From Vreelandella olivaria (lineage in GTDB: Bacteria; Pseudomonadota; Gammaproteobacteria; Pseudomonadales; Halomonadaceae), in the NCBI GenBank assembly GCA_004295565.1, contig AP019416.1:868001-932000 (forward strand): 64,000 nt of DNA, in the 5' to 3' direction. Within the stretch, counting starts at the first letter, position 1; each line of letters opens with the position of its first letter. Positions 1 through 10,442 of the stretch are shown here, piece after piece. The notes beneath the pieces were generated by a model. It did no database searches and was not told the DNA's origin. It saw nothing but the letters and a program-made list of their open reading frames with translations. A program made the position numbers and the translations under genes.

Positions 1-318
1 CGTCGTGGCGCGTGCGTCCAGGTCGCCTTGCGCGACGCGACGCATGCTGTCTGTGACGGAGTTGAGGGGTACCAGAATGCGACGGGCCAAGTGAACGCCC
101 ACTATCACGGCGAACGCCAGCCCAACCAGCGTAGTGCTAACGAGCCAAGCCCACTCTAGCCCCGACGGGAACATGTTGGGTTCGCTAATCGACCCCTGCC
201 AAAAACGGAAGGTAATAAAATAGAACGCATAAGAGGTCACCACGACTAACAGTGTGATGCCAAACGCCATCGCTGCCATTGTCAACGCGATGGTGCGGCT
301 TAGCCCAATGAGCTTCAT
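1..318 (-). CDS. adeS: AdeS-like sensor histidine kinase, N-terminal part (runs off the window)
   Basis: Inner-membrane sensor kinase expected to phosphorylate the neighbouring AdeR-like regulator. Only the first ~106 residues lie in the window. They hold an N-terminal membrane segment (residues ~8-35), a short periplasmic loop containing WQGS, a second membrane segment (~58-80), and the start of a HAMP linker (LARRILVPLNSVTD, then VAQGDLDAR). The H-box and ATPase domain are beyond base 1. The ATG at 318 overlaps the proposed end of the response regulator (ATGA), as in coupled adeRS genes. The name rests mainly on the AdeR-like partner and the divergent AdeAB-like pump; other EnvZ/BaeS-type kinases share this architecture. 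Confidence 0.75.
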   Translation of the reverse strand, partial: MKLIGLSRTIALTMAAMAFGITLLVVVTSYAFYFITFRFWQGSISEPNMFPSGLEWAWLVSTTLVGLAFAVIVGVHLARRILVPLNSVTDSMRRVAQGDLDARATT

Positions 319-1070
319 TCTGCCCCCATAGGCGATACCCAACGCCGCGTATGCCTACGGGCATACCTCTCACATCGACATCTTCCAGTTTTTACGCAGC
401 TTGCTGATATGGCTGTCGACAGTGCGCTCAAGTGCCTCGCCCTCGGGCAGGCAGGCGGCCAACAACTCGGCGCGGGTGCAAACTTTTTGGGCGCGCGTGC
501 AAGATGCGTCAACAACCTGAATTCGGTGAGCGTCAACGCAAGGCTGTGTGATTCTTCTCCTACCTGAACAAAGGCTTCGTGTTGTTCCAGGTCGATCTCA
601 AAGGGCGGCACCCGGAGGACATGGGGTTGATGGCTAGCATCAGCCATGGTGCGTCTTAACACTGCCTGAATGCGTGCAACGACCTCGGCAGGGTTAAACG
701 GCTTGACGACATAATCGTCGGCACCAAAACGCAAACCCATCAGTTTATCGATATCCTGATCCATCGCGGTCAACATGATGACGGGCGTCTCGCCACGGTG
801 GCGAACCTCTGACAGTACCTGCCAACCATCCAGCTTAGGCATCTTTACATCAAGTAAGACGAGATCGGGTTTCATCGACAAATGCATGTCCAGTGCCTTG
901 CGTCCATCTTCTGCGTAGATGGTTCGGATACCCGCACGTTTCAGATAAGCCTGCAGGATATCAGCGATCTCAGGCTCGTCTTCGGCGATGAGCACCAGTG
1001 CTTGCAGGGCAGGAGAAGAACTTGGCGACTGATGCGTCGGGGACATGTAAGTGCCTAATGAAACATTCAT
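315..1070 (-). CDS. adeR: AdeR-like OmpR-family response regulator (frame-broken)
   Basis: DNA-binding response regulator predicted to control the divergent RND pump. The receiver domain carries the acidic pair (AEDEPEI), phospho-acceptor Asp in LVLLDVKMP, and Lys in DDYVVKPFNP. The stretch TAMDQDIDKLMGLRFGADD closely matches AdeR. The C-terminal winged helix (TEFRLLTHLARA, then LERTVDSHISKLRK, then RGVGYRL) is recovered only by correcting three one-base losses: an A run near 487, an A run near 390, and a G run near 324. After correction the gene ends at 315 and overlaps the kinase start by 4 bp. The ATG at 1070 is chosen because GGAG sits seven bases upstream. Three homopolymer losses in one gene point to sequencing error. 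Confidence 0.82.
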   Translation of the reverse strand: MNVSLGTYMSPTHQSPSSSPALQALVLIAEDEPEIADILQAYLKRAGIRTIYAEDGRKALDMHLSMKPDLVLLDVKMPKLDGWQVLSEVRHRGETPVIMLTAMDQDIDKLMGLRFGADDYVVKPFNPAEVVARIQAVLRRTMADASHQPHVLRVPPFEIDLEQHEAFVQVGEESHSLALTLTEFRLLTHLARAPKKFAPAPSCWPPACPRARHLSALSTAISASCVKTGRCRCERYARRHTRRWVSPMGAE

Positions 1071-1149
1071 TGTGTTCTCCATCATATCTACACATGCCGT
1101 CGACGTTAATACCACGCTACAGCGATATAGTCCCCTTCAATTCTATGAG

Positions 1150-1167
1150 TAGGCAAATGTTTGCCTA
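1150..1167. promoter_or_regulatory. 18-bp palindrome between divergent adeR and adeA
   Basis: Perfect inverted repeat with 8-bp arms, TAGGCAAA and TTTGCCTA, around a TG centre. It lies in the ~180-bp divergent promoter region about 80 bp from both starts. It is a candidate operator for the AdeR-like regulator or another local regulator. Binding is inferred only from position and symmetry. Confidence 0.5.
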
Positions 1168-1185
1168 TTTCTGCAAGCGCTAACT

Positions 1186-1246
1186 ATGCCTGCAGAAACC
1201 ATGTCTGCAGGAACTATTGTCTGCAGGAACTATGCCTGAAGGAACT
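1186..1246 (+). repeat. Four tandem 15-16 bp units in the adeA leader
   Basis: Units begin at 1186, 1201, 1216 and 1232 and follow the pattern ATGYCTGCAGGAACT with one or two changes each. Units 2, 3 and 4 carry an AGGA core like the one that precedes the adeA ATG at 1251. The array therefore repeats the ribosome-binding region. Copy number could affect translation of the pump; this is inference. Confidence 0.7.
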
Positions 1247-1250
1247 ATTC

Positions 1251-2409
1251 ATGACGATCGGACGTTTTTACCGTAAGGGTGGCCTCTGTGCCTTGCTGCT
1301 AAGCGTGTTAACCGCATGCGGGCCAGTTGAGCAAGAAGTAGCGCCGCCTCCTGCCCGAGTGTCTGTTGTTACCTTGGAACCCGTTAGATTGGAGCTGACC
1401 GAAGACTTGCCGGCCCGGGTCGTTCCTTTTCAAGTGGCGGAAATTCGTCCGCAGGTCAGCGGGATTGTCCAACGCCGCCTTTTCGAACAGGGAACCGACG
1501 TAAGTGCGACGCAGCCATTATTCGAAATCAATCCAGCGCCGTTTCGCGCTGAAGTGGAAACGGCAGAAGCGGCGTTGCAGAAGGCCGAAGCCGAGCTTGC
1601 GCATGCACGGGCGCAGTCAGCTCGGTTGGAATCGCTGGTCAGGGGGCAGTCGGTAAGCCGCCAAGCGTATGACGATGCCGTCTCCAACAGCCAGCAGGCC
1701 GCCGCGGAGGTGGCCCAAGCGCGTGCCACGCTGTCGCGCCGCCGCCTTGACTTGGAATTCTCCACGGTGGTGTCCCCCATTGCAGGTCGAATTGATCAGG
1801 CGTTGGTGACGGAGGGAACACTGGTCGCCAGTAGTGATAGTACGCCCATGGCCCGTGTTCAGCAGATCGATAAGGTCTATGTCGATGTTCGGCGCTCGGC
1901 TTCCTCGCTGGAATCGCTTCAAGATGCGATGGCGGCGCAACCCTCCCTCGACAGTGGCTTACCGGTCACGATCCTCGCCAGCAACGGTACACCCTACGAT
2001 GTCACCGGACGCATTCTTTTTCGGGCATCAATGTGGATGCCAGCACGGGTGACCTTTTGCTACGTGTGCTCGTGGACAATCCCCATCGGCGCCTGCTGCC
2101 CGGTATGTTTGTGCGTGCTCGCGTGCCCTATGCACGCTATGAGAACGCGTTGACGGTGCCGCAACAGTCCGTGGTGCGCATTGGCGGTCAGCCTTACGTC
2201 TGGTTGATTGGCGCTAGTGACAAGGCATTGATGGTCTCAGTAGAGCTTGGTGAGTTGGCGAACGGCAGTTATCGGGTGCAAGCGGGTGTGACAGAGGGCA
2301 GAGGGTCGTCGTCGAGGGTATAGAGCGACTGGCGGATGGTGTCGAAGTCAGCGCATCTGATTGGCATGTGTCATCGCCTCTTGAGGCTTCAGTGGCATCT
2401 TCTTATTAA
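1251..2409 (+). CDS. adeA: AdeA/MexA-like RND periplasmic adaptor lipoprotein (frame-broken)
   Basis: Membrane-fusion subunit that links the inner-membrane RND pump to an outer-membrane channel. It has a lipoprotein signal with lipobox LTAC, followed by GPVEQEVAPPPARV. A lipoyl/hairpin region follows (EIRPQVSGIVQRRLFEQG, then Ala- and Gln-rich coiled coil around residues 100-155), then a beta-barrel. The ATG at 1251 is preferred over upstream in-frame codons because AGGA precedes it and the signal peptide starts there. Two one-base losses are needed to reach the TAA at 2409: a T run near 2025 (restores LFSGINVDASTG) and a G run near 2300 (restores VVVEGIERLADG). It lies 18 bp before the pump gene. 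No outer-membrane factor follows. Confidence 0.88.
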
Positions 2410-2427
2410 GCTTCAGGAGTCTCCGTA

Positions 2428-5400
2428 ATGCCCCAGTTCTTCATACAGCGTCCAGTCTTCGCCTGGGTGGTCGCGCTGTTTATCATTCTGCTGGGCGTGA
2501 TCGCCATTCCGCAGTTGCCGGTCGCTCACTACCCATCGGTAGCGCCCCCGTCGGTGACCATCACTGCGACGTATCCCGGCGCCACACCGCAGACCATGAA
2601 CGACGCCGTGCTCAGTCTCATCGAACGTGAGCTGTCCAGCGTCAAGAACCTGCTGTACTTCGAGTCGTCGGCCGATGCTTCGGGGTCGGCGTCTGTCATC
2701 GCCACCTTCAAGCCAGGCACAAACCCGGAACTGGCCCAAGTGGATGTGCAGAATAGGCTCAAGGCAGTCGAACCCCGGTTACCCCAGGCGGTTCGTCAGG
2801 ATGGGCTGAGCGTGGAGTCAGCGTCATCCAGTTTTCTGATGATCGTGGGTCTGAATTCCGAGGATGGGCGCTTTGATGAGATCGCCCTGAACGACTATAT
2901 GGCGCGCAATATCGTTGAGGAGCTGCGCCGCATTGACGGCGTCGGCCGTGTGCAACTGTTCGGTGCTGAGCAGGCAATGCGCATCTGGATAGAGCCGGAA
3001 AAGCTGATTGCTTTCGGCTTGTCGGTGAATGATCTCTCGACCGCGATCACGGAGCAGAACGCACCGATTGTGCCGGGCAGCATCGGCGCGTCTCCGGCCT
3101 TACCCGGCCAAAAGGTGTCCTCACTGTTGACCGCACAGGGCAGTTGAGCACGCCGGAAGAGTTCGCTGCTATCGTGCTTCGCGCCAATGTCGACGGCTCC
3201 AGCGTGGTGTTGGGCGATGTGGCGCGAGTCGAGTTGGGGCCCAATCCTACGGCTTCTCCAATCGTGAGAATGGCCAGCCAGCGACGGCGGCAGCCATACA
3301 GCTGGCCCCCGGCGCCAATGCGGTTCGCACGTCGGAAAGTGTGCAAGCGCGTTTGGCTGAGTTAAACCAGGCGCTACCCGCGGGCATGAGCTCATCGATC
3401 CCCTTTAATACGGCCCCGTTCGTTAAGGTGTCTATCGAGAAGGTCATCCATACCCTTATCGAGGCGATGGTACTGGTCTTCCTGGTGATGTTGCTGTTCC
3501 TACAGAATATCCGTTACACGCTAATTCCCGCACTGGTCGCGCCGATTGCATTGTTGGGAACCTTCACGGTGATGCTGCTGGCAGGTTTCTCAATCAACGT
3601 GCTGACGATGTTCGGCATGGTGTTGGCGATTGGCATCATCGTCGATGACGCTATCGTGGTGGTCGAGAACGTTGAGCGCATCATGGCCAAAGAGGGATTG
3701 TCGCCAAAGGACGCCACCATCAAGGCGATGAAGGAAATTACTGGCGCGGTGGTGGGCATCACCCTGGTATTGACGGTGGTGTTTATCCCGATGGCCTTCT
3801 CGAGTGGCTCGGTCGGAGTGATCTACAAGCAATTCGCGCTGGCGATGGTGGTCTCGATTCTGTTCTCGGCGTTTCTGGCGTTGACGCTGACACCGGCGCT
3901 ATGCGCAACCCTTCTCAAGCCCATTAAACCGGGGCACCACGACAAAGGCGGTTTCTTCGGCATGTTCAACCGGGCGCTTAAACGTATGACCGCCCGTTAC
4001 GAATCGCGTGTGGAGGCTGGTCGCCCGCAGCGGTCGGGTCATGCTGGTGTTTGTGGTCATCGCAGGGTGTTGGTGTTCGCCTTCCGCCAGTTGCCTTCGG
4101 CTTTTCTGCCGGAAGAGGATCAAGGCTATTTCATGACCAGTATCCAGTTGCCCGCTAATGCGACAACCGAGCGTACCTTGGATGTCGTCAAGGCGTATGA
4201 GGAGTACGTCATGGCGCGCCCTGCAGTGGACGGCAATATGTCTATTTTGGGCTTCGGGTTCTCTGGGTCTGGCGCGAATACGGCGCTGACGTTCACCACG
4301 CTAAAGGATTGGGGAAGCGCGACGGTGCCACGGCGGCGAGTGAAGCGGAAGGAACTCAGCAGGCCATGAGTCAACTGAACGAAGGGACGGTGATGAGTAT
4401 GTTGCCGCCGGCCATTGATGAGTTGGGCACCAAGTCCGGTTTTACGATGTTCTTGCAGGATCGACGCAACCAGGGCCGGCCGCCCTCAAGGCTGCCGAGA
4501 CGACGCTGCTTGAACTGGCGGCGCAGAGCAAGGTGGTCAGCGACGTCTATTCCGACGGCCTTCCGGAAGGGGCGAGCATTCGTCTGGACATCGATCGCCA
4601 GAAAGCCGAAGCGCTCGGGGTGTCTTTCATCAACATTAGCGACATCCTGTCTACCGCGATGGGGTCGTCCTATATCAATGACTTCCCGAATGAGGGCCGG
4701 ATGCAGCAGGTGATTATGCAAGCGGATGCGTCGGCACGCATGCAGGTCGACGACGTACTCAAGCTGCACGTGCGTAATAGCAGGGGAGACATGGTGTCCC
4801 TGGCAGAGGTGGTTACCCCGGTGTGGGACGAAACACCGCTACAAATGGTGCGCTACCTGGGCTATCCCGCCACCAGCATTTCCGGCAGTGCGGCGAAGGG
4901 GGCTTCTACTGGTGACGCCATGGCTGAAATGGAGCGTCTGGCGCATCAACTTCCGCCCGGTTTCGCCGTGGCCTGGACGGGGCAGTCCTTCAGGAGCGCC
5001 AGTCCGCTGCTCAGGCACCCATGCTGGTGGCGCTATCCATCCTGGCGGTATTTCTGGTGTTGGCCGCTCTTTATGAGAGCTGGTCTATTCCGCTGTCGGT
5101 GATACTCGTTGTCCCGCTGGGGTTGCTGGGTGCGGTGGCTGCTATGTTGCTGCGTGACCTGCCTAACGATGTTTTCTTCAAAGTCGGTATGGTCACCGTG
5201 ATCGGGCTGTCGGCGAAAACGCGATCCTGATCGTTGAGTTTGCAAAACAGTTGCGTGAGCAAGGTAAGGGGCTGATGGAGGCCGCGGTGGAAGCCGCCAG
5301 CCTGCGCCTGCGCCCGATTCTTATGACCTCTCGCTTTCGGCTTGGGGTGGTACCGCTGATGGTGGCGTTTGGCGCCAGTGCCAAAACCCAGCATGCGATA

Positions 5401-5561
5401 GGCACGGGGTGTTCGGCGGCATGGTTAGCGGAACGCTGCTGGTGATTCTCTTCGTCCCGGTGTTCTTCGTTTTCGTGATGGGTCTTCAGGAGCGCGTTAA
5501 TGGCTGGCGTGCAGCTCGTCGCCCCTCATCATTACAACCCGATAACGATATAGAGCATTAA
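2428..5561 (+). CDS. adeB: AdeB/AcrB-like RND multidrug efflux permease (heavily frame-broken)
   Basis: Inner-membrane proton/drug antiporter of the HAE1 family, about 1047 residues when repaired, the usual family length. It begins [19 protein letters not shown] and has [10 protein letters not shown] in the porter domain. [17 protein letters not shown] marks TM4 with its conserved Asp pair, and the C-terminal half shows [18 protein letters not shown]. Breaks lie near 3140 (G), 3245 (C), 4018/4068 (a compensating pair), 4303 (G), 4485 (G), 4993, 5217 (A), 5325-5340 and 5412 (G). Every flanking frame is conserved, so the source gene is probably intact. It should pair with the adaptor upstream and an unlinked TolC-type channel. 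Confidence 0.88.
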
Positions 5562-5676
5562 TGCCATGCGCCGACTGATTCCGCCTATCGTGCTAACGCT
5601 GTCGGTGTCCCCTGTGCCAGACACCTTTTCAGTGGCAGCGTTAGAAGTTATATCTCGATATTTAGGGGTTAAGTGG

Positions 5677-6196
5677 CTAATGCTTTCTGTTATCCCACAG
5701 GGGGCTAGCGGCCCACCTATCGGAGAATCCTCGGGTAAGGCCACGGCAGCCACTCGTTCTTGTGCCGCCGCAAGCTGTGCGGGGTCGCCGCGCTCTATTT
5801 CCGGCTTTTGGCCGGGTGGATAGGCGCCTACCATGCAGAAGTCATCGTCCGCTTCCAGGCTTGCATGCCCGACGCCTGCAGGCAGCACCAGCACATCGCC
5901 TGGGTAAAGCATTAGCTCCTGGCCGTTGGGGCCGCCTAGCCGTGCACGGGCCTGCCCGCGAAAAATACCCAAGACCTCGTGGGCGGTGGAGTGAAAGTGG
6001 TCGAAGTCATATAGGTGGTAGCGCCACGCAGGCGGCCAGCCGTGCTGTTTGAACATAGTTTCGAACGCCACGGCCCGCTCCTCTGCATCGCTGATGTCGA
6101 GAACTTGGCGATAAATCAGTACGGGCAGTGGGGAGTTGGGATAGCCGGTCTCTTCATCGCTATCTAGGTGGAGTCGTTCTGGTTGGGGGTAGACAT
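5677..6196 (-). CDS. YjlB-like cupin-domain protein (frame-broken at both ends)
   Basis: Single-domain cytosolic cupin of unknown substrate. The barrel carries the metal-binding motifs HFHSTAHEVLGIFRG and PAGVGHASLE and ends with the family-typical GGPLAPLW. The true start is the ATG at 6196, preceded by AGGAGG. A C-run loss near 6188 hides the first ~40 residues (MSTPQPERLHLDSD), and another C-run loss near 5707 hides the real C-terminus, with the TAG at 5677. Repaired length is ~173 residues. It is convergent with adeB, with a 115-bp gap containing nothing recognised. Confidence 0.72.
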
Positions 6197-6433
6197 CCTT
6201 GCCTCCTCGTTCCTCATTGGGTGTGCTATCAGTTGGGTTTTAAAATCAGTTTTACGCATGTTTTTAGAATAGTTTTTAATGCATAGCCGAGCAAACTGAT
6301 AACAAACTGGCGAGGGAGAGTCGATTACCGCCCAGCAGGCTTCCCCTCATTCTCTATTGGATTGCCTTGATGGCATCAGTCGGTATCATATCTTGGGTGT
6401 TGTCCATCATTACGCCCTTTACCGCGAGCTTCT
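6197..6433. other. Divergent intergenic region, cupin / Bcr-type transporter
   Basis: 237 bp between divergent genes. An AT-rich patch around 6238-6300 probably contains the promoters. No clear operator, RNA or short gene was seen. Confidence 0.4.
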
Positions 6434-7629
6434 ATGACCCAATCTAAAACGCCCTTCATTGTGGTGCTGAGCCTGGCAATGACCATGATGCTGGGCCCGT
6501 TTTCCATGGATACGTATCTGCCGGCCTTTCCGGTCATCGGCGAATCGCTGGGGATTTCTCAGCAAGCGGTATCGTTGAGTGTTTCGGTGTATGTCTTTGC
6601 GTTGGCGTTGGGTCAGTTGATCGGCGGTGCGCTTTCGGATCGCTTCGGCCGCCAGCGGGTGCTGATGAGCGGACTGGCGATTTTGCGCTCTCAAGCCTTG
6701 TCATTGGTATGGCGGACTCCTTGAACACCCTGCTTGGCGGGCGGGCAATTCAGGCCATTGGCGCCGGTTTGACTCTGGTGTCGGTACCGGCGTTAGTGCG
6801 CGACCGGGTGGCGGGCCGCGACGCTGCGAAACTGTTCTCGATGATGGGATTTATCATGGTGTTGGCGCCGGGCATTGCGCCAAGCGTAGGTAGCGCGATT
6901 CTGTTGCTGGGTTCCTGGCACTATATCTTCTTCGCCTTGGCGGTATACGCGCTGCTGCTGGTGCCGCTGTTGGTACGGGTGCTGTTTACCGGCTCGGGCA
7001 AGGTGTCGCGAGCGAAAAGCCCTCAGATGAGCCTGCTGGCGCGTTACAAACTGGTGCTGTCGACAAAGCCTGCTCTGCCGTTCATCGTTTGGCAGGCCGC
7101 CTCTTTTCCACCCTGATGATGTTCATCACCTACGCCTCACTGATCTATCAGGGCACTTCGGCCAGTCGCCCTCGAGCTTTTCGTTGTTGTTTGCGGCGAA
7201 CATCGTTGCGATGCTGATCTTCAATATTCTCAATCGTGTGCTACTTTCCAGGCTGCCGTCGCTGCGTATTCTGCAGTTGGCGACGGGCTGTCAGGCAGTC
7301 GGCATACTCTTGCTGGTGATGGCTGCCTTTATGGAGTGGCCGCTGTACGCCTTCCTGCCGGCCATGATGCTGACCATCGGTGCAGTGGGGCGATCTCACC
7401 GAATATTCAAGCCTGCTTTTTGGAGTTCTTTCCCACCAGCAGTGGAACGGCCGCAGCGCTGCTGGGAGCAGCCCAGTTCGGCATTGCTGGAGTTCTGAGC
7501 GCATTGTCTGCCTTGCTGCCGCATACGCTTGAAGCGATTATCCTGGCCATGGCTGCCTGTGGTTCGGTGGGGTATGTGATGTTGGCCCGCTCAATCATCA
7601 AGGGGCGCGCTGCTGTCGAGGCACGCTGA
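6434..7629 (+). CDS. Bcr/CflA-family MFS drug exporter (frame-broken)
   Basis: Twelve-helix proton-driven exporter of the DHA1 Bcr/CflA group. The N-terminus MTQSKTPFIVVLSLAMTMML and the motif MDTYLPAFPVIGESLG are diagnostic. Motif A is GGALSDRFGRQRVLMSG. Four one-base losses divide the reading frame: near 6683 (T), 7097 (T), 7152 (G) and 7387 (G). Correcting them gives one product of about 400 residues, the normal size. A terminator follows 20 bp after the stop. It may add to the efflux capacity of the adjacent pump; substrates are unknown. Confidence 0.85.
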
Positions 7630-7650
7630 CCCAGTCTGCGCTCTCTTACC

Positions 7651-7686
7651 AAAAGCTCCGTGTTAACCAAAACGCGGGGCTTTTTA
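7651..7686 (+). terminator. Rho-independent terminator after the MFS gene
   Basis: Stem formed by AAAAGCTCCGTGTT and its G-U-tolerant complement AACGCGGGGCTTTT, followed by TTTTTATTT. It lies just downstream of the transporter stop. Confidence 0.8.
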
Positions 7687-7797
7687 TTTCTTGATCAGAT
7701 GCCGTGGGTATACGGGCGTTGCGGATATATGACTTGTAGCTCGGCTGTTGCATGGACTCATTCGTGTATTGGAATCATGAGAAAAAGTTAAAAAATA

Positions 7798-7816
7798 AAT
7801 GATTATGATTGGTATT
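7798..7816 (+). promoter_or_regulatory. Fur-box-like sequence upstream of the siderophore receptor
   Basis: AATGATTATGATTGGTATT resembles the 19-bp Fur consensus built from GATAAT-type hexamers. It lies about 100 bp before a TonB-dependent receptor gene, where iron repression is expected. The match is partial in the right third. Confidence 0.5.
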
Positions 7817-7918
7817 ACCACTATTGACTAAGAGGTGATAGCTTCGGATACTCACGGCCTTTTAAAAGAGAACCACAAGGCGCGAGGGTAGGTTTATTCA
7901 TTTCAAGGGATCTTCAAT

Positions 7919-10044
7919 ATGACTGATAGCAGTAGCACAGTCCGGCGCAACGCAAGTCGGTTACGGTGGCAGCAGACCACTACCGCCATCCTGTGCGGCA
8001 CCACGCTGGTGACTATTCCCATGCTCGGGAACGCACAGGAAACCGGCGAAGGCAGTGACGATAATGAGGGCTATCGGCTTGCTCCTATTATCGTCAACGC
8101 CACGGCCTACGCCGATGATGATGCCAACTCGATAGTAGCCCAGGAGCTGTGGGTGGGTGGCAAGGTTGCCACCAGTCTTCTCGATACGCCCGCCTCCGTA
8201 TCGGTCATCACTGAGAAAGAGATTGAGCAGCGCAACGCCTCGACTACCGAGGAAGTCCTGCAATATACCCCCGGGATTCTCACCGATTATTACGGCACCG
8301 ATGACCGTAACGACTATTTCAAAATCCGCGGATTCGAGGCTACCACCTACCGTGATGGGCTGACGCTTGGCTCAATGCGCGGAGTACGTGAGGAGCCTTA
8401 CGCTTTCGAGCGTGTCGAGGTATTGCGGGGGCCAACTCGACCCTGTTTGGCCCGGCGGATCCAGGTGGTTCGGTCAATTTCGTGAGCAAGCGGCCACGGT
8501 TTGAGCGGTTTGGGGAGGGCTATCTCTCCTACGGTTCATTCGACGCGAAAGAGGCCGGTCTTGATGTGGGCGACACCCTGAACGCCGATGAGACAGTGGC
8601 CTACCGTTTCACCGGCACCATCCGGGACAGCGATCGGGAATATGATCACTCCAAAGACAACAATGGCTTCTTGATGGGCGGTCTGGCCTGGGAGCCAACG
8701 GCGTACACCTCAGCAAGCGTTATTTTCGACTACCTGAAGCGTGATGACACCCCCAATAGTGGTGGTTACCCACTCGACCGGGAGTACGACCGCAGCGACT
8801 TCTTTGGCGAGCCTGGTTTCAATTATCACGACGTCGAGCGTAGCAGCATCACCGGCCAGCTCACCCACGATTTCAATAACGGGCTGACCCTGCGGGGCAA
8901 TCTGCGCTACAGCGACCTGACAGACGACTTCGGTTACGTTTATATCACTGACTCTGCGGCGCGAGTAGGCAGCGTGGTGGATCGCGATTATTTCGGCACC
9001 GACAACGAAGCCCAGGAGTTGATTGGCAACGCTATTCTGCAGTATGACGCGCGCTTTGACCGGGTCGATAGCAGTACGTTGGTAGGAGTCGAGTATCGCG
9101 ATGCCTCAACCGAAGACAGTTCGTTTTACGGCGATGCGACCTCCATTGATATCGCAAATCCCGTCTTTAGCGGTGCGCCGAGTAGTCTCAACGTCTATAG
9201 CAGCAACAAGCAGGACTTCACCACCGAGTCGGTTTTTCTGACCCAGAATTTGTCCTTCTATGACCGATTCATTGTGACAGCGGGTGTGCGTAATGACTCG
9301 ATGGATGTCTCCAGCACCAATATGGATGGCGTTCGCGATTCCGATGACTTCTCTGAGACCTCACTTCGCGGTGCGCTGACCTATCGCGTCACCGACGAAA
9401 TTTCGACCTATATCAGCATGGTGGAGTCGGTCGCGCCGCCCACGATTGGCGTCGATCCCGAACGGGGCGAGCAGTACGAAATTGGTGCGAAATATTCTCC
9501 CTTTGGTACCAATGCGCTGTTTTCGGCGGCCATCTATGACCTGACCCGGGATGATGTGACTATCTCGGTGGTACAGGATAATGGCGTTATCGAGCGGGAA
9601 ACCGTGGGTGAATCCCGCGTACGGGGTCTTGATCTGGAAGCGAAGGCTGAGTTGACCGATAGCTTTAGCGTGGCCGGTGGTTACTCCTATATGGAGTCGG
9701 AAGTGGTACGCGACAGTAACGCAGCCAGAGAGGGTAACGAGTTCACTGCAGCACCTAAACATACGGCGTCGCTGTGGGGCTATTATACCTTGCCTAGCCA
9801 GGATATGAGTGTTGGTCTCGGTGCTCGTTACATCGGCTCCTACTACTTTGATGCCGCCAATACGTCCAAGAGCAGTGCAGCAACGCTGTTTGACGCAGCC
9901 TTTAGCTACCAGCTCACCAAAGATGCTGACCTAGCCGTTAATGTAAGTAACTTACTCGACGAGCAGCACGTGGTCGGCTCAAGTACCGCTGACTACTATA
10001 ATCCGGGGCGTGAAATCAGTGCTAAAGTGAGCTATCGCTGGTGA
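7919..10044 (+). CDS. TonB-dependent siderophore receptor (one frame break)
   Basis: Outer-membrane ferric-siderophore receptor of about 708 residues. A signal peptide ends near NAQE. APIIVNATA is a TonB-box-like segment, and the plug domain runs through VSVITEKEIEQRNASTTEEV and VEVLRGPNSTLFGPADPGGS. The 22-strand barrel ends with the typical C-terminal aromatic (SAKVSYRW). A single A loss near 8436, inside the highly conserved RGPNSTLFG, splits the frame. The plug resembles FoxA/FpvA-class hydroxamate receptors, but the ligand cannot be assigned. A Fur-box-like site lies upstream and a strong terminator downstream. Confidence 0.9.
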
Positions 10045-10080
10045 TCTAATTCTGCCTATATCCCAGAAGTAGTATCGGCA

Positions 10081-10118
10081 AAACGCCCCGACTTGATCAT
10101 TAAAGGCGGGGCGTTTTG
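10081..10118. terminator. Bidirectional terminator between receptor and DUF1330 genes
   Basis: Perfect 11-bp stem, AAAACGCCCCG with CGGGGCGTTTT, around a 16-nt loop. The terminal A and T runs allow it to serve both the + strand receptor gene and the converging DUF1330 gene. Confidence 0.88.
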
Positions 10119-10123
10119 GTATT

Positions 10124-10418
10124 TAGGCTTCTGTTAGGCCATCAACGATAAAGACGCGGTAGTCTGCTCCTTGAAAACGGTGCTGGCGGGCTTCCTGGTA
10201 GGCGGGGCTTTGGTACCAGGCGCGGGCGGCAGCCATATCCGGAAGCGCAAAATCACCGCCCCTTCCATAGCGCTGCCTTCGAGTACTTCGAAATCGCCGT
10301 AGAAGGCGAGCGGTTGCGGGTCGTGACCTTCACGAGCGGCTTTTGCCTTCTCGCCGTAGCGCTCCATTTCCTTGGCGTCGTGAGTATGTTCACGGGTTAG
10401 TACGACGTAAGCGGGCAT
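10124..10418 (-). CDS. DUF1330 family protein (frame-broken)
   Basis: Small cytosolic alpha/beta-barrel protein (dimeric ferredoxin-like fold) of unknown function, about 98 residues. MPAYVVLTREHTHDAKEM begins the family pattern, and FYGDFEVLEGSAMEGAVILRF holds the conserved core. A T loss near 10241 disrupts the downstream part; repaired it reads FPDMAAARAWYQSPAYQEA, classic DUF1330, ending at 10124. AAGGAGAATTTA precedes the ATG. Confidence 0.82.
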
Positions 10419-10442
10419 TAAATTCTCCTTATTTATTGGTTA

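Noticed and set aside
2428-5561. Genuine pseudogenisation of adeB
   Set aside because: Around ten breaks, nearly all one-base homopolymer losses with conserved flanking frames, fit sequencing error much better than decay.
5566-5823. Plus-strand frame after adeB that looks like a small exported protein
   Set aside because: It is the antisense shadow of the cupin gene, which has clear family motifs on the other strand.
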